In this document: piece by piece, positions 55,994 to 64,000 of the stretch | Numbering within the stretch: position 1 is the first letter of the stretch | How the letters are laid out: each line of letters starts with the position of its first letter | Assembly (NCBI RefSeq): GCF_023715605.1 | Contig: NZ_JAMBOL010000001.1 | Coordinates: 1 to 64,000, forward strand | Direction of reading: 5' to 3' | DNA length: 64,000 nt | Source of the DNA: Halalkalibacter oceani | GTDB lineage: Bacteria; Bacillota; Bacilli; Bacillales; Bacillaceae_D | Position numbers and translations under genes: made by a program | Notes under the pieces: model-generated | What the model was told of the DNA's origin: nothing | Databases searched by the model: none | Seen by the model: the letters and a program-made list of their open reading frames with translations, nothing else

Positions 55994-57505
55994 ATGTTGC
56001 TTAAGGTCAATCATGTTTATAAAAGCTACGGTAACAAGCGGGTCCTTTTTGATAATAATCTGGAGGTGGATCACGGGGAAATTCACGGTCTTGTCGGAAA
56101 AAATGGAGCCGGCAAAACAACGCTTGTGAAAATCATTTCCGGGGTGCTGACCGATTATGAAGGTGACGTTTTGTTCAATGATAAAAATATTAACCATCTT
56201 TCGGTAATTGAAAGACAGCAGGAAGGAATCTATGTTGTGCCGCAGCATGCGGCGATCATTCCTGAGTTCAGCATCGCTGAAAATATTTTTTTAGGCACCT
56301 GGCCGCGGGATAGGCTTGGGCAGGTGAATTGGAAGGAGCTTTATGAAAATGCCGCAAAAGCGCTGGCGGAATATGGGCTCTCTTATGATCCGGCGATGAA
56401 GGGAAAGAAGCTGTCCTTAGTGGAGCAGAGAAAGCTCAATATTGTCCGGGCCTTATTTAGTAAGGCAAAGCTCGTGATTTTAGATGAACCGACGACTGCT
56501 TTATCAGCTGAAGAAAGAGACAGTCTATTTGATTTTATTGAGGAATTACGAAAGGAGGGCACAAGCTTTATTTTGATCTCCCACTATTTAGAGGAAATTT
56601 TAAAGCTGTGCGATACAATTACGGTCAATCGTGATGGGCAGTGTTATACGGGCTATAAGAAGGGCGAGGTTGATGAGGAAACGCTGTCGACATTAATCGT
56701 TGGCAAAAACATTGAACTTAGCTCGCGTCCAGAGGAGGAGCGGATGAAGAATAAGGAGCCGCTGCTCGTCTGTGAAAATATTAGTGGGAAGGGAATGCAA
56801 GGAATATCGTTTAAAGCAGGCAAGGGAGAGGTACTCGGTCTGGTAGGATTCCCCGGTTCTGGAGCAAGAGAGCTGGCACGTGCGCTCAGTGGCTTGCATC
56901 CGGTCAGCGCCGGCCGGATCAAGCTAAATGGCAGTGAAATTCCGACACCTAAAAACCCGGCTCAGGCAGTCAGGCAAAGGATCATTTATGTTTCCTATGA
57001 TCGGCATAAGGAAGGTGTCGTCCAGCTGCTGTCAATCAAGAAAAATATCAGCTTGTCAATTCTGGAATCGTCGTTGAAGCGGATGTTTGGGTTTATAGAT
57101 GAAAGACAGGAAGACAAAAATGCGCGGGAATACTTTGAAAAGCTGAATATCCTCGCCGCCTCCGTCAATGAAGCTGTCGGTCAGTTAAGCGGTGGGAATC
57201 AGCAGAAGGTCGTCCTGTCAAAGGCGCTCAGCTGTCAGCCGGAAGTGCTTATTCTCGATGAACCGACTGTCGGAATTGATGTCAAAAGTCGAGAAGAGAT
57301 TCTCGCTTTAATTCATGAACTGACGAAAGTGAGAGGACTGAGCGTGCTCTATTTAACGAATGATTACAATGAATTATTACGAATTGCTGACAGGCTGCTC
57401 TTCTTTGACCGTGGAAAGGTTGTGACAGAAAGGGCTAATCTCAACCTGACAACGGATGAGGTGATCAGAATTAGGGATGAAGCAAAGGAAGGTGAGGCGT
57501 CATGA
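55994..57505 (+). CDS. sugar ABC transporter ATPase (RbsA/XylG-like)
   Basis: A 503-residue double-cassette ATPase. The first cassette has Walker A GLVGKNGAGKTTL, a degenerate signature LSLVEQRKLNI and Walker B VILDEPTTAL. The second has a degenerate A site GLVGFPGSGARE, signature QLSGGNQQKV and Walker B LILDEPTVGI. One weakened cassette is normal for RbsA-type proteins. Start 55994 follows AGGAGGGAG. It overlaps the permease gene by 4 bp (ATGA). Confidence 0.92.
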   Translation: MLLKVNHVYKSYGNKRVLFDNNLEVDHGEIHGLVGKNGAGKTTLVKIISGVLTDYEGDVLFNDKNINHLSVIERQQEGIYVVPQHAAIIPEFSIAENIFLGTWPRDRLGQVNWKELYENAAKALAEYGLSYDPAMKGKKLSLVEQRKLNIVRALFSKAKLVILDEPTTALSAEERDSLFDFIEELRKEGTSFILISHYLEEILKLCDTITVNRDGQCYTGYKKGEVDEETLSTLIVGKNIELSSRPEEERMKNKEPLLVCENISGKGMQGISFKAGKGEVLGLVGFPGSGARELARALSGLHPVSAGRIKLNGSEIPTPKNPAQAVRQRIIYVSYDRHKEGVVQLLSIKKNISLSILESSLKRMFGFIDERQEDKNAREYFEKLNILAASVNEAVGQLSGGNQQKVVLSKALSCQPEVLILDEPTVGIDVKSREEILALIHELTKVRGLSVLYLTNDYNELLRIADRLLFFDRGKVVTERANLNLTTDEVIRIRDEAKEGEAS

Positions 57506-58497
57506 GTGTCAAAGAAACAAATCTTGTCGTTCAGCAGCAGAAAAGTTTGAATACAAATCGCAACTGGCTGGAATTTAGCGCGAATAATATCGTCTGGTTC
57601 CTTTTAATCGCGGCCATTTTAATTATGGGTTCGATCAATTCGATTTTCTTTTCGGTTTCAATCCTGCAAAACATTCTGGTGCAAACCGCCGTTTTAGGAG
57701 TGTTAACCGCCGGTCTGGCCCACGTGTTAATTATCGGTGAAATCGATTTGTCGGTTACCGGCGTGCTGGCTTTCAGTGCAGGGCTGGGAACCTTTTTAAT
57801 GAATAATGGCTTACCCTGGTTTATTGCTATTATCGTCATCGTTCTCTTCGGCCTGCTAATCGGTCTGATTAACGGTATTTTGATAGCGAAGCTGAAAGCA
57901 GCGGCGTTGATTGAGACATTGGCGATGGGACTGATCCTTCAAGGAGCATTAATGGCCTTGACGCAGGGGCGTTCGATTGTTAACTTTCCTGAAGCCTTTA
58001 CGTGGATCGGCAAAGGCTCTATTTTAGGCATGCCGGTGCTGCCGATCCCCTTTTTGCTTTGCTATGTGCTCATTTATTTCATTTGGAAAAAAACCGTCTT
58101 CGGCCGCAGTCTGTTTGCGACGGGAGGCAATACGACAAGCGCTCATGTAAGTGGAATTCCGGTCGACCGCATCAAAATTTACGCTTTTACAATTTCCGGG
58201 ACGCTTGCCGGCTTTTCCGGCTATTTGCTCGCTGCTTATATGGGTGCCGTAACGATGACGTTTGGTCAGGATTTCTTAATGTATACACTCGCTGCGGCGG
58301 TTATCGGCGGCGTCAGCCTGACCGGCGGACGTGGCAATATTTCCGGCGTGCTTGGAGGCGTCCTGTTGTTAACGGTAATCCAGGTTGGACTGCAAGTGCT
58401 TGGCATTTCCTCCTATTTTGTCACGATGGTCGGAGGGGCGATGATTTTTGTTGCCGTTATGGTTGATGCGTTAAAGACAAGGTATTTACGCTTTTAA
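57502..58497 (+). CDS. sugar ABC transporter permease (RbsC-like)
   Basis: A 331-residue, about 9-10 TM permease of the BPD_transp_2/RbsC family: GLAHVLIIGEIDLSVTGVLAFSAGLG, GLINGILIAKLKAAALIETLAMGLI, the FATGGNTTSAHVSGIPVDRIKIYAFTISG loop, and IGGVSLTGGRGNISGVLGG. It imports the sugar or polyol recognised by the 54745 binding protein. It is the last gene of the cluster, closed by the terminator at 58499. Confidence 0.92.
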   Translation: MSVKETNLVVQQQKSLNTNRNWLEFSANNIVWFLLIAAILIMGSINSIFFSVSILQNILVQTAVLGVLTAGLAHVLIIGEIDLSVTGVLAFSAGLGTFLMNNGLPWFIAIIVIVLFGLLIGLINGILIAKLKAAALIETLAMGLILQGALMALTQGRSIVNFPEAFTWIGKGSILGMPVLPIPFLLCYVLIYFIWKKTVFGRSLFATGGNTTSAHVSGIPVDRIKIYAFTISGTLAGFSGYLLAAYMGAVTMTFGQDFLMYTLAAAVIGGVSLTGGRGNISGVLGGVLLLTVIQVGLQVLGISSYFVTMVGGAMIFVAVMVDALKTRYLRF

Positions 58498-58498
58498 A

Positions 58499-58547
58499 GA
58501 TAAAAAGGCTATTCCGCTCAACCATTGCAGGAATAGCTTTTTTATCT
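58499..58547 (+). terminator. terminator of the ABC transporter operon
   Basis: GATAAAAA.GGCTATTCC pairs with GGAATAGCTTTTTTATC; the T run is within the 3' arm. Confidence 0.85.
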
Positions 58548-58626
58548 TGAACGGAGTGAATGTTTAATTTTACGGCGGAAAGGAAACGGTATAATAGAGC
58601 ATTTCTTATTCCTAAGAAAGGAAGCG

Positions 58627-58920
58627 ATGAAGATGAATAATGTGACAGCCGGTTTTCAAGTACTGCCGAATGGTCAGGATGTCGATACGAATGGGATGAT
58701 TCCGCGAATTGTTGAAGTGGTGAAGGAGTCGGGACTGCGCTATCACGTCGGACCGATGGAGACGGTCGTTGAAGGTAACATTGATGAGGTCTTTAGCTTG
58801 CTGAAACGTACCCAGGAGTTAGGGGTCGAGCTTGGTGCCTCAGAGGTTTTGACGAACATTAAGATACACTACAATCCCGATGGCGTTTCAATTGAAGATA
58901 AGATGACGCATGTTAATTAA
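58627..58920 (+). CDS. MTH1187/YkoF-type thiamine-binding protein
   Basis: A 97-residue ferredoxin-like-fold protein of the former DUF77 family (B. subtilis YqgV type): VTAGFQVLPNG, IPRIVEVVKESGLRYHVGPMETVVEG, then VFSLLKRTQELGVELGASEVLTNIKI. Family members bind thiamine or hydroxymethylpyrimidine, but the role is unclear. AAAGGAAG precedes the ATG. Monocistronic. Confidence 0.85.
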   Translation: MKMNNVTAGFQVLPNGQDVDTNGMIPRIVEVVKESGLRYHVGPMETVVEGNIDEVFSLLKRTQELGVELGASEVLTNIKIHYNPDGVSIEDKMTHVN

Positions 58921-58922
58921 AT

Positions 58923-58972
58923 GAAAGAGAGGATGTTCTAATCGGCTGTGGCTGATGGGATGTCCTCTTTTT
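58923..58972 (+). terminator. terminator after thiamine-binding-family gene
   Basis: AGAGGA..TTCT pairs imperfectly with GGATGTCCTCT, followed by six T. Confidence 0.6.
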
Positions 58973-59077
58973 TAGGCTCTATACTAAATGTTAATGAATT
59001 TTAACATGAATATCCCAAGATCAGAAGATGTGTTGATCAAAAAAAATGAAGCCGGAGTAATATAAAGGATATCTAGA

Positions 59078-59108
59078 GACCTTCTTGATGCATAAGAAGG
59101 TCCTTTTA
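59078..59108 (+). terminator. hairpin terminator
   Basis: Nine-pair perfect stem GACCTTCTT/AAGAAGGTC with loop GATGCAT, followed by CTTTT. Second terminator in the same gap; its gene is not apparent. Confidence 0.7.
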
Positions 59109-59192
59109 CATTCGAGACCTATCTAGTGTAAGAATCAGATATCCATTCCAAATTTGTCCATTTTGATATATTATAATTTTGAGGTGAGAAAT

Positions 59193-59735
59193 TTGAAAAA
59201 AAGATATTGGTTATTGATTTGTGTTGTACTAACAACGATAATTATATTCCAATTTACGCAAAAACAATCACAAGAAGGTAATCTTCGTTTTGTAGAAACT
59301 ATTGCTTTTACAAATAATATTGACCAGAGTGCCTTTCTTTTAGAAAACATGTCTAATGCACTACTAATGTATGAAAACAACTTTAACGAAGGAGAGACTA
59401 TGTTGTTACAACAGCTTGTACAAAATAACTTAGTACAGTTAGATTTTAATATTTCAACGATTAGAACATTTGAAGCAACCTTCCATGATACTCATCATCT
59501 AGCAGATGTACTATTTGATAGTGAAGTTAATCCAGGAATAATTAACACCTTGCTTAATAATCCTGAACAAGAATTCACTGAAAACTTAGCACTTATTTTC
59601 AGTGACACTAAAGTTGAACTAAATAAGATTAATCCTTATCGATCAAAATCTTTTAGCGCTAGCACTTACGAAGACTTATCTAATATTTTTCATTTAATGC
59701 ATGAAAAAATATTAGATTTGATAGAAAAAGAGTAA
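59193..59735 (+). CDS. membrane-anchored protein of unknown function
   Basis: A 180-residue protein. The TTG start at 59193 is preferred (GAGGTG 7 nt upstream). It has one N-terminal membrane segment or uncleaved signal (YWLLICVVLTTIIIFQF), then a helical extracytoplasmic domain of about 150 residues (FTNNIDQSAFLLENMSNALLMYENN...). No family recognised. AT-rich codon use unlike the neighbouring sugar genes, and an IS relic directly behind it, suggest acquisition by transfer. Confidence 0.65.
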   Translation: MKKRYWLLICVVLTTIIIFQFTQKQSQEGNLRFVETIAFTNNIDQSAFLLENMSNALLMYENNFNEGETMLLQQLVQNNLVQLDFNISTIRTFEATFHDTHHLADVLFDSEVNPGIINTLLNNPEQEFTENLALIFSDTKVELNKINPYRSKSFSASTYEDLSNIFHLMHEKILDLIEKE

Positions 59736-59779
59736 TTAAAAAGGGGGGCTAAAAAATACAGATTTATCAGAAGTTGGCG

Positions 59780-60501
59780 GACAGTATGGGGCGTCCTCTT
59801 CCATGATCGATCGTTCGTCGTTTTGATTTAATGGCATCTAAGGAGATCTCTGACGTGAAGGAATTGCCAATCGTAAGAAGAAAACGATTAAAGACTATCT
59901 GCAAAAACACGGTAAAAAGGTCCAAATCGTTGTCATGGATATGAGTTCAAGTTTTAAAGCGGCTGTGAAAGAAGCGTTAGGAAAGCCTGTTATCGTTGTG
60001 GACCGCTTTCATTTTTGTCGTTATATTTATTGGGCAATGGATGGTGTTAGAAGACGTGTTCAGTCTTCATGAAACGATTATGACAGAAAGAAATGTAAGA
60101 AGTTGCGTTATGTGTTTCATAAAAGAAGTGAGAAGTTGACAGATGAAGACCGCTGGTATTTAAACCGTTATTTAACCATGTCCGAAGAACTCCGCAAGGC
60201 ATATGAACTCAAGGAAGCCTACTGTACATGGTTTGAGAAAGCAAAAGAAAAGGGACTTGTTAGTGTCCTTCAAACAAAAGAAGATCTCTTACTGTTTTAT
60301 GAACTCGTTGAAGCAAAAGGGCTACCTGAGTTTAACCGGGCCATTGGTACATTTAGAAATTGGCAAACAGAAATTGTAAACAGCTTTTCATTTAACTATT
60401 CAAATGGATTTCTGAAGGGAATTAACAACTTAACAAAGGTATTGAAACGAAATGCCTTTGGTTTTAGAAATTTTGGACGTTCACGCTGGATGATGCTTTA
60501 G
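59780..60501 (+). pseudogene. ISL3-family transposase relic (DDE domain, C-terminal part)
   Basis: In-frame pieces read KKKTIKDYLQKHGKKVQIVVMDMSSSFKAAVKEAL, VIVVDRFHFCRYIYWAMDGVRRRV and, after a frame change near 60070, KLRYVFHKRSEKLTDEDRWYLNRYL to NNLTKVLKRNAFGFRNF. These are the DDE region (VMDMS, VVDRFHF) and conserved tail (GFLKGINNLTKVLKRNAFGFRNF) of ISL3 transposases. The N-terminus and at least one frame are lost. It may come from the same IS type as the N-terminal relics at 1382 and 16019. Confidence 0.8.
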
Positions 60502-60700
60502 CTTGGATGATAGAGTCTCCCTTTTCTTTTGGTAAGGGATATGGCATCCTTCACCCTAACATTTGACGGAGAACCTTTTTTAGAAAAAACTTGTACGCTG
60601 TCCTGGATAGATTGTGTATTCTGAAAGTGCTTTATTTTCAGAATAATAACCGCTATACTTACAATTGAATAGACTGAAAAAACCGGAAAGGGTGAAAAGG

Positions 60701-61684
60701 ATGAAGGCGGTTGTTGTGGCGGAGCACGGCGGACCTGATGTGTTGCGGGTGGAAGAGAGGGAGATTCCTGAGATTTCGCCAACGGAGGTATTGATTAAGG
60801 TTGAAGCGATCAGTGTCAACTTCGCTGATATTAAAGCGCGGGTAGGAGAGTATCATGGACAGACTGGATTCCCTTTTACTCCCGGGCTTGATTGTGCCGG
60901 GGTGATCGTCAAGGCGGGGGAGGAGGTCCGGGGTTTAAAAGAAGGGCAAAGGGTCATGGCGTTTCCAAAAGGCGGCTCCTATACGGAATATGTGAAGGCT
61001 GACCCTATTTTGACCTACGCGCTTCCGGATGAATTGGATAGCGAAACGGCTGCCGCTTCATTAACAGTCGGGGTTACCGCCTATAATGTGATAAAAAAAA
61101 TGGCAAGGCTTGTTGAAGGTGAATCGATTTTGATTCACGCGGCGGCGGGAGGGATTGGAACGACGGCTGTTCAGCTGGCAAAGCTGTACGGGGCGTCGAC
61201 AATTATCGGCACGGTTGGCAGTGACGAAAAGAAACAACTTGTGGAATCGCTTGGAGCTGATCACGTCATTAATTACCGCGAGCAGAACTTTGTCGATGAA
61301 GTGATGAAGCTGACGAAGGAAGAAGGAGTGGATGTGATTCTCGATACGGTTGCCGGCGACAACTTCAACCGGAGTATGGAGTGTCTAAGCCATTTCGGTC
61401 GGATTGTTAATTTCGGTCACGCCAATGATGGGTCTCACCCTGGAGAAGTGAAGACGAACGCCCTTCATTCGAGCTGCCGGACGGTGATAGGCTACAGTAC
61501 CGGGACGTATCGGAAAAGAAGACCGGCTTTTCTGCGCGACAGTGCTGAACAATTGATTCAATTATTAGTCGGGGGGAAACTCCAGATGCAAATTTCCGAG
61601 CGTTTTCCGCTGGAGAAAGCCGGCGAGGCTCAGGCTCATGTTGAAAGTAGAAAGAGTACGGGGAAAATCTTGCTCATCCCCTAA
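60701..61684 (+). CDS. zinc-free quinone oxidoreductase (NADPH:quinone reductase-like)
   Basis: A 327-residue medium-chain reductase. It begins MKAVVVAEHGGPDVLRVEERE, with SVNFADIKARVGEYHG, GLDCAGVIVKAGEEV, and the NADPH site ILIHAAAGGIGTTAVQLAKLYGA near 142-164, as in QOR. The zinc-binding cysteines of alcohol dehydrogenases are absent. It reduces quinones or enones with NADPH. Start 60701 follows GGAAAGGGTG. Confidence 0.88.
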   Translation: MKAVVVAEHGGPDVLRVEEREIPEISPTEVLIKVEAISVNFADIKARVGEYHGQTGFPFTPGLDCAGVIVKAGEEVRGLKEGQRVMAFPKGGSYTEYVKADPILTYALPDELDSETAAASLTVGVTAYNVIKKMARLVEGESILIHAAAGGIGTTAVQLAKLYGASTIIGTVGSDEKKQLVESLGADHVINYREQNFVDEVMKLTKEEGVDVILDTVAGDNFNRSMECLSHFGRIVNFGHANDGSHPGEVKTNALHSSCRTVIGYSTGTYRKRRPAFLRDSAEQLIQLLVGGKLQMQISERFPLEKAGEAQAHVESRKSTGKILLIP

Positions 61685-61686
61685 AA

Positions 61687-61700
61687 TGTAAGCGTTTTAT
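61687..61700 (+). promoter_or_regulatory. weak cre-like site
   Basis: TGTAAGCGTTTTAT matches 12 of 14 positions of the CcpA consensus, directly after the quinone oxidoreductase stop and upstream of the LarA-domain gene leader. Confidence 0.3.
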
Positions 61701-61921
61701 TATCGTGATGGGTTGCCTTTGTAACAGCTATAGAGATAAATTGTAAAGTAGCTTCTCATGTTAAAATAGCTGGTAGAGCTCCTAAGATAAGTGAGAGTAT
61801 GAACTTTTTTAGAGCTAAGGACTGTGGATTCATCTCTTTGGGCAAGACGTGAGGAGGCGATTAGGTATCCTTCGATGACCTTTGAAACAGTCCTCCTGCC
61901 AGCTGGAAAGGGGCTGATAAG
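61701..61921 (+). other. leader of the LarA-domain gene with alternative base-pairing
   Basis: About 220 bp without a gene. GGACTGT (61819-61825) can pair with ACAGTCC (61887-61893), while AGGAGG near 61852 can pair with CCTCCT at 61892-61897. These two pairings share bases and are mutually exclusive. The sequence does not match a riboswitch class that I can recognise. Confidence 0.4.
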
Positions 61922-63181
61922 ATGATGGAAATGTATGAAATACGGCAAAAATTTCGCGATGACAAGCTTGTGGATATTAGCGGGACGATTCAAAGAGAAC
62001 TGATGAACAATTCAGCCCTGACTGCTTTGCCAAAGGGAGCGGAGGTTGCGATTACCGCGGGGAGCAGGGGGATCGCCAATATTGTGCTGATTTTGCGGGA
62101 GACGGTTTCGACGTTAAAGGGGCTTGGGTATCGGCCTTTTATTGTGCCGGCGATGGGCAGTCATGGTGGAGCGACGGCGGATGGCCAGGTGGAGGTGCTT
62201 CATCATCTCGGGATAACGAGCGAATCTGTCGGTGCTGAAATCCGTTCTTCCATGGAAGTTGAGCAAATCGCCGAGACGGACGACGGCGTGCCGGTGTATA
62301 TGGATAAGCATGCTTACGGGGCGGACGGTGTCATTGTCATCAACCGGATCAAAGCGCATACGGCTTTTCGCGGACGGGTAGAGAGCGGACTTAGCAAAAT
62401 GGTGACGATCGGACTGGGAAAGCGAAGAGGTGCCAGCTTTGTTCATGCCAATGGTGCCTTGCATATGGCGAGAAACATTGAGACCGTCTGCGCCAGCGCG
62501 CTCCGGCATTCACCGATTGTGATGGGGCTGGCGATTATTGAGAATGGCTATGATCAGACGGCTGACATTGTCGGGGTTGGAACGGAAAAGTGGTTCGAGG
62601 TCGAAGCCGAACTGCTGAAGCGTTCAAAAGAAATGATGCCGAGGCTTCCCGTCGATACGATTGATGTGCTAATTGTCGAAGAGATGGGGAAGATTTTCAG
62701 TGGGACGGGAATGGATCCAAACATTATCGGGCGCTGGCGGATTGAGGGCGTGCCGGAGCCGGAAAAACCTGACGTGAAACGGATCGTAGTGCTCGACCTG
62801 GCGGAACAATCCTTCGGCAATGCCCAGGGGGTCGGGCTCGCTGATTTTACGACCCAGCGGCTCGTGAACCGGATTGACCGGCAAGCGACATATACCAATT
62901 CGATTACGAGCACGTATTTACAAAGGGCGATGCTGCCGTTTATTTACGATCATGAACAGGAAGCGATTGAAAGCGCCTGCGGCAGCTTAGGGCCGGATGT
63001 TGATCTTACGGGCGTTAAGCTGGTGCAAGTACCAAATACTTTGCATCTTGACCGTCTTCTTGTTTCAAAGCCGGTGCTTGAACAAATGGAAAAGTCCGCT
63101 GTGCAGTTTGAAATCGAAGCAAGGAGACAGCTACGCTTCAATGATGAAGGGATGCTTGCATATAAGCTGACATCTGTTTAA
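61922..63181 (+). CDS. lactate-racemase-domain (LarA/DUF2088) protein
   Basis: A 419-residue protein of the LarA-domain family: VAITAGSRGIANI, PAMGSHGGATADGQVEVLHHLGI, NRIKAHTAFRGRVESGLSKMVTIGLGKRRGASFVH, and VEEMGKIFSGTGMDPNIIGR. LarA proper carries a nickel-pincer cofactor and racemises lactate; this longer variant group acts on unknown 2-hydroxyacids or is of unknown function. No larBCE maturation genes are in view. RBS AAAGGGG; the DUF3870 gene follows 78 bp later. Confidence 0.85.
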   Translation: MMEMYEIRQKFRDDKLVDISGTIQRELMNNSALTALPKGAEVAITAGSRGIANIVLILRETVSTLKGLGYRPFIVPAMGSHGGATADGQVEVLHHLGITSESVGAEIRSSMEVEQIAETDDGVPVYMDKHAYGADGVIVINRIKAHTAFRGRVESGLSKMVTIGLGKRRGASFVHANGALHMARNIETVCASALRHSPIVMGLAIIENGYDQTADIVGVGTEKWFEVEAELLKRSKEMMPRLPVDTIDVLIVEEMGKIFSGTGMDPNIIGRWRIEGVPEPEKPDVKRIVVLDLAEQSFGNAQGVGLADFTTQRLVNRIDRQATYTNSITSTYLQRAMLPFIYDHEQEAIESACGSLGPDVDLTGVKLVQVPNTLHLDRLLVSKPVLEQMEKSAVQFEIEARRQLRFNDEGMLAYKLTSV

Positions 63182-63259
63182 ATTTCGTCTGGCAAGCAGG
63201 AAATGGAAATCGCTATGTAGAAATAGCGATAGTAAGAAGAAGGACAACGAAAAGGTGGA

Positions 63260-63595
63260 GTGATGATCACGATTAATACGATATTTATTGCCGGTCATGC
63301 CCGGCTGCCGCAAGGGATGGCAGCGAAAAGTGTATTCGAGACGCTAACGATCACCGCCGAAGTTGATCGGAAATATGGGGTCATTATTCAGGCTTCCTGT
63401 ACGTTGGCGACGGAGCATAGTCGTCAATACATTGACCGCCTCCTGCGGGGAGTCAGTCTGAAGGATGGGGTTGAGGAGCCGGTCGAGCTGATTGTACGCC
63501 ACTATAAAGGGAAAGCGACGAATGCGCTCGTGGCAGCGATAAAAGATTTACATAAGCAGTTTGTGCAGCTGCAAATAGAGGAAACAACCCAATAA
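63260..63595 (+). CDS. DUF3870 protein
   Basis: A 111-residue protein (INTIFIAGHARLPQGMAAKSVFETLTITAEVDRKYGVIIQASCTLAT..., YIDRLLRGVSL, HYKGKATNALVAAIKDL), matching the DUF3870 family in length and motif. Function unknown. It often occurs beside hydroxyacid-metabolising genes, and here it follows the LarA-domain gene, probably in the same transcript. AAAGGTGGAG is the RBS. Confidence 0.8.
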   Translation: MMITINTIFIAGHARLPQGMAAKSVFETLTITAEVDRKYGVIIQASCTLATEHSRQYIDRLLRGVSLKDGVEEPVELIVRHYKGKATNALVAAIKDLHKQFVQLQIEETTQ

Positions 63596-63606
63596 AGGGG
63601 AAATGA

Positions 63607-63651
63607 AAAAAGCTATTAGCGAAGAATCGCGCTCTGCTAATAGCTTTTTCA
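63607..63651 (+). terminator. terminator after DUF3870 gene
   Basis: Fourteen-pair perfect stem AAAAAGCTATTAGC/GCTAATAGCTTTTT. Confidence 0.92.
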
Positions 63652-63892
63652 CATGGTTCATTTCGAAAGGATAAAAATTTGCGTGATGATTCGATCTAAG
63701 AAAAAACGAAGCGGGGTCAAACGTATTTTCTATCTGACTATCCGAACAAATGAAAAGCGGGGAATCCGTCGCTCCTGAAGACTTCGCTCGACATCCAGTA
63801 GTTGCCTTTTTCGTATGGTTTTCCGGCTCATGGCAGTAAAACGAAGCATCGCCTGCATGGAATTTTTTTCTTACGTAGATGGGAGGAAGGAA

Positions 63893-64000
63893 ATGAAAAA
63901 GTCATATATTTTGGCATTGGATCAGGGAACGACAAGCTCTCGCGCTATTTTATTTGATCAATCCGGTCGGAAAATAGCAGTGGAGCAGAAGGAAATTAAG
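63893..64000 (+). CDS. glpK: glycerol kinase, N-terminal part (runs off the window)
   Basis: The visible 36 residues, [27 protein letters not shown]..., contain the FGGY-kinase phosphate-1 motif [11 protein letters not shown] typical of GlpK, which phosphorylates glycerol with ATP. GGAGGAAGG lies just upstream of the ATG. The 240-bp upstream gap has no clear glp leader terminator that I can identify, and no glpF is directly in front. Confidence 0.88.
   Translation, partial: MKKSYILALDQGTTSSRAILFDQSGRKIAVEQKEIK

Noticed and set aside
61701-61921. T-box or known riboswitch before the LarA-domain gene
   Set aside because: No T-box core sequence (TGGNACCGCG) and no match to a riboswitch consensus that I can recall.
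63652-63892. GlpP-type antitermination leader before glpK
   Set aside because: No terminator hairpin with a T run could be found in this gap.

Overview
The window looks like chromosomal DNA of a Gram-positive, low-to-moderate-GC member of the Bacillales (Bacillaceae-like). Supporting this are the tRNA order fMet-Asp-Phe-Thr-Tyr-Trp-His-Gln-Gly-Cys-Leu-Arg-Leu, strong AGGAGG-type ribosome sites, CcpA/cre-like sites, S-layer-homology proteins, a BceR-like remnant, and YesM/YesN-type regulators. I cannot fix the genus.

Layout. (1) 50-1338: the distal part of a tRNA operon with 13 tRNAs and a terminator. (2) 1382-16262: an accessory island directly behind the tRNA operon. It holds an ISL3-family remnant, a decayed IS21-family element, an AT-rich six-gene defence-like operon (4568-12576), and a complete-looking Tn7/Tn552-type element (12738-16018) with a 6-bp target duplication, inserted into a second ISL3 remnant. 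(3) 16516-24860: a GntR/FCD regulator with palindromic operators, a TctBCA tripartite carboxylate transporter, a ManD/RspA-type enolase-superfamily protein, a D-2-hydroxyacid dehydrogenase and a GarR-like reductase, together a probable sugar-acid/carboxylate uptake and catabolism locus. (4) 25429-32230: two surface proteins with SLH domains (one frameshifted), a DUF1569 protein, and a HepT/MntA toxin-antitoxin pair sitting between two relics of a Bce-type peptide-resistance locus. (5) 32395-45483: potassium channel, EutH, aldehyde dehydrogenase, SufR-like regulator divergent from a pirin, lipoprotein, DinB protein, CblS-like protein, acyl-CoA synthetase, truncated IS3 element, MFS transporter divergent from a LysR regulator. 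(6) 46220-58497: a sugar/polyol cluster with a sensory binding protein, YesM-type kinase, YesN-type regulator, two zinc dehydrogenases, an aldehyde dehydrogenase, a second binding protein and a Rbs-type ABC transporter. (7) 58627-64000: thiamine-binding-family protein, membrane-anchored unknown, ISL3 transposase relic, quinone oxidoreductase, LarA-domain protein, DUF3870 protein, and the start of glycerol kinase.

The most interesting unit is the operon at 4568-12576. It joins a type I-like N6-adenine methylase (with a PD-(D/E)xK domain at its N-terminus) and an HsdS specificity subunit to a small protein, a DndD-type SMC-like ATPase and a DndE-HerA fusion. There is no HsdR helicase and no DndA/DndC sulfur-transfer enzyme. 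The arrangement suggests a restriction or defence system in which Dnd-type machinery is coupled to base methylation rather than phosphorothioation. The second most interesting unit is the neighbouring transposon, whose ends carry asymmetric arrays of transposase-binding-like repeats and which has no recognisable TniQ or TnsA. The third is the sugar cluster, where two paralogous binding proteins appear to divide sensing and uptake.
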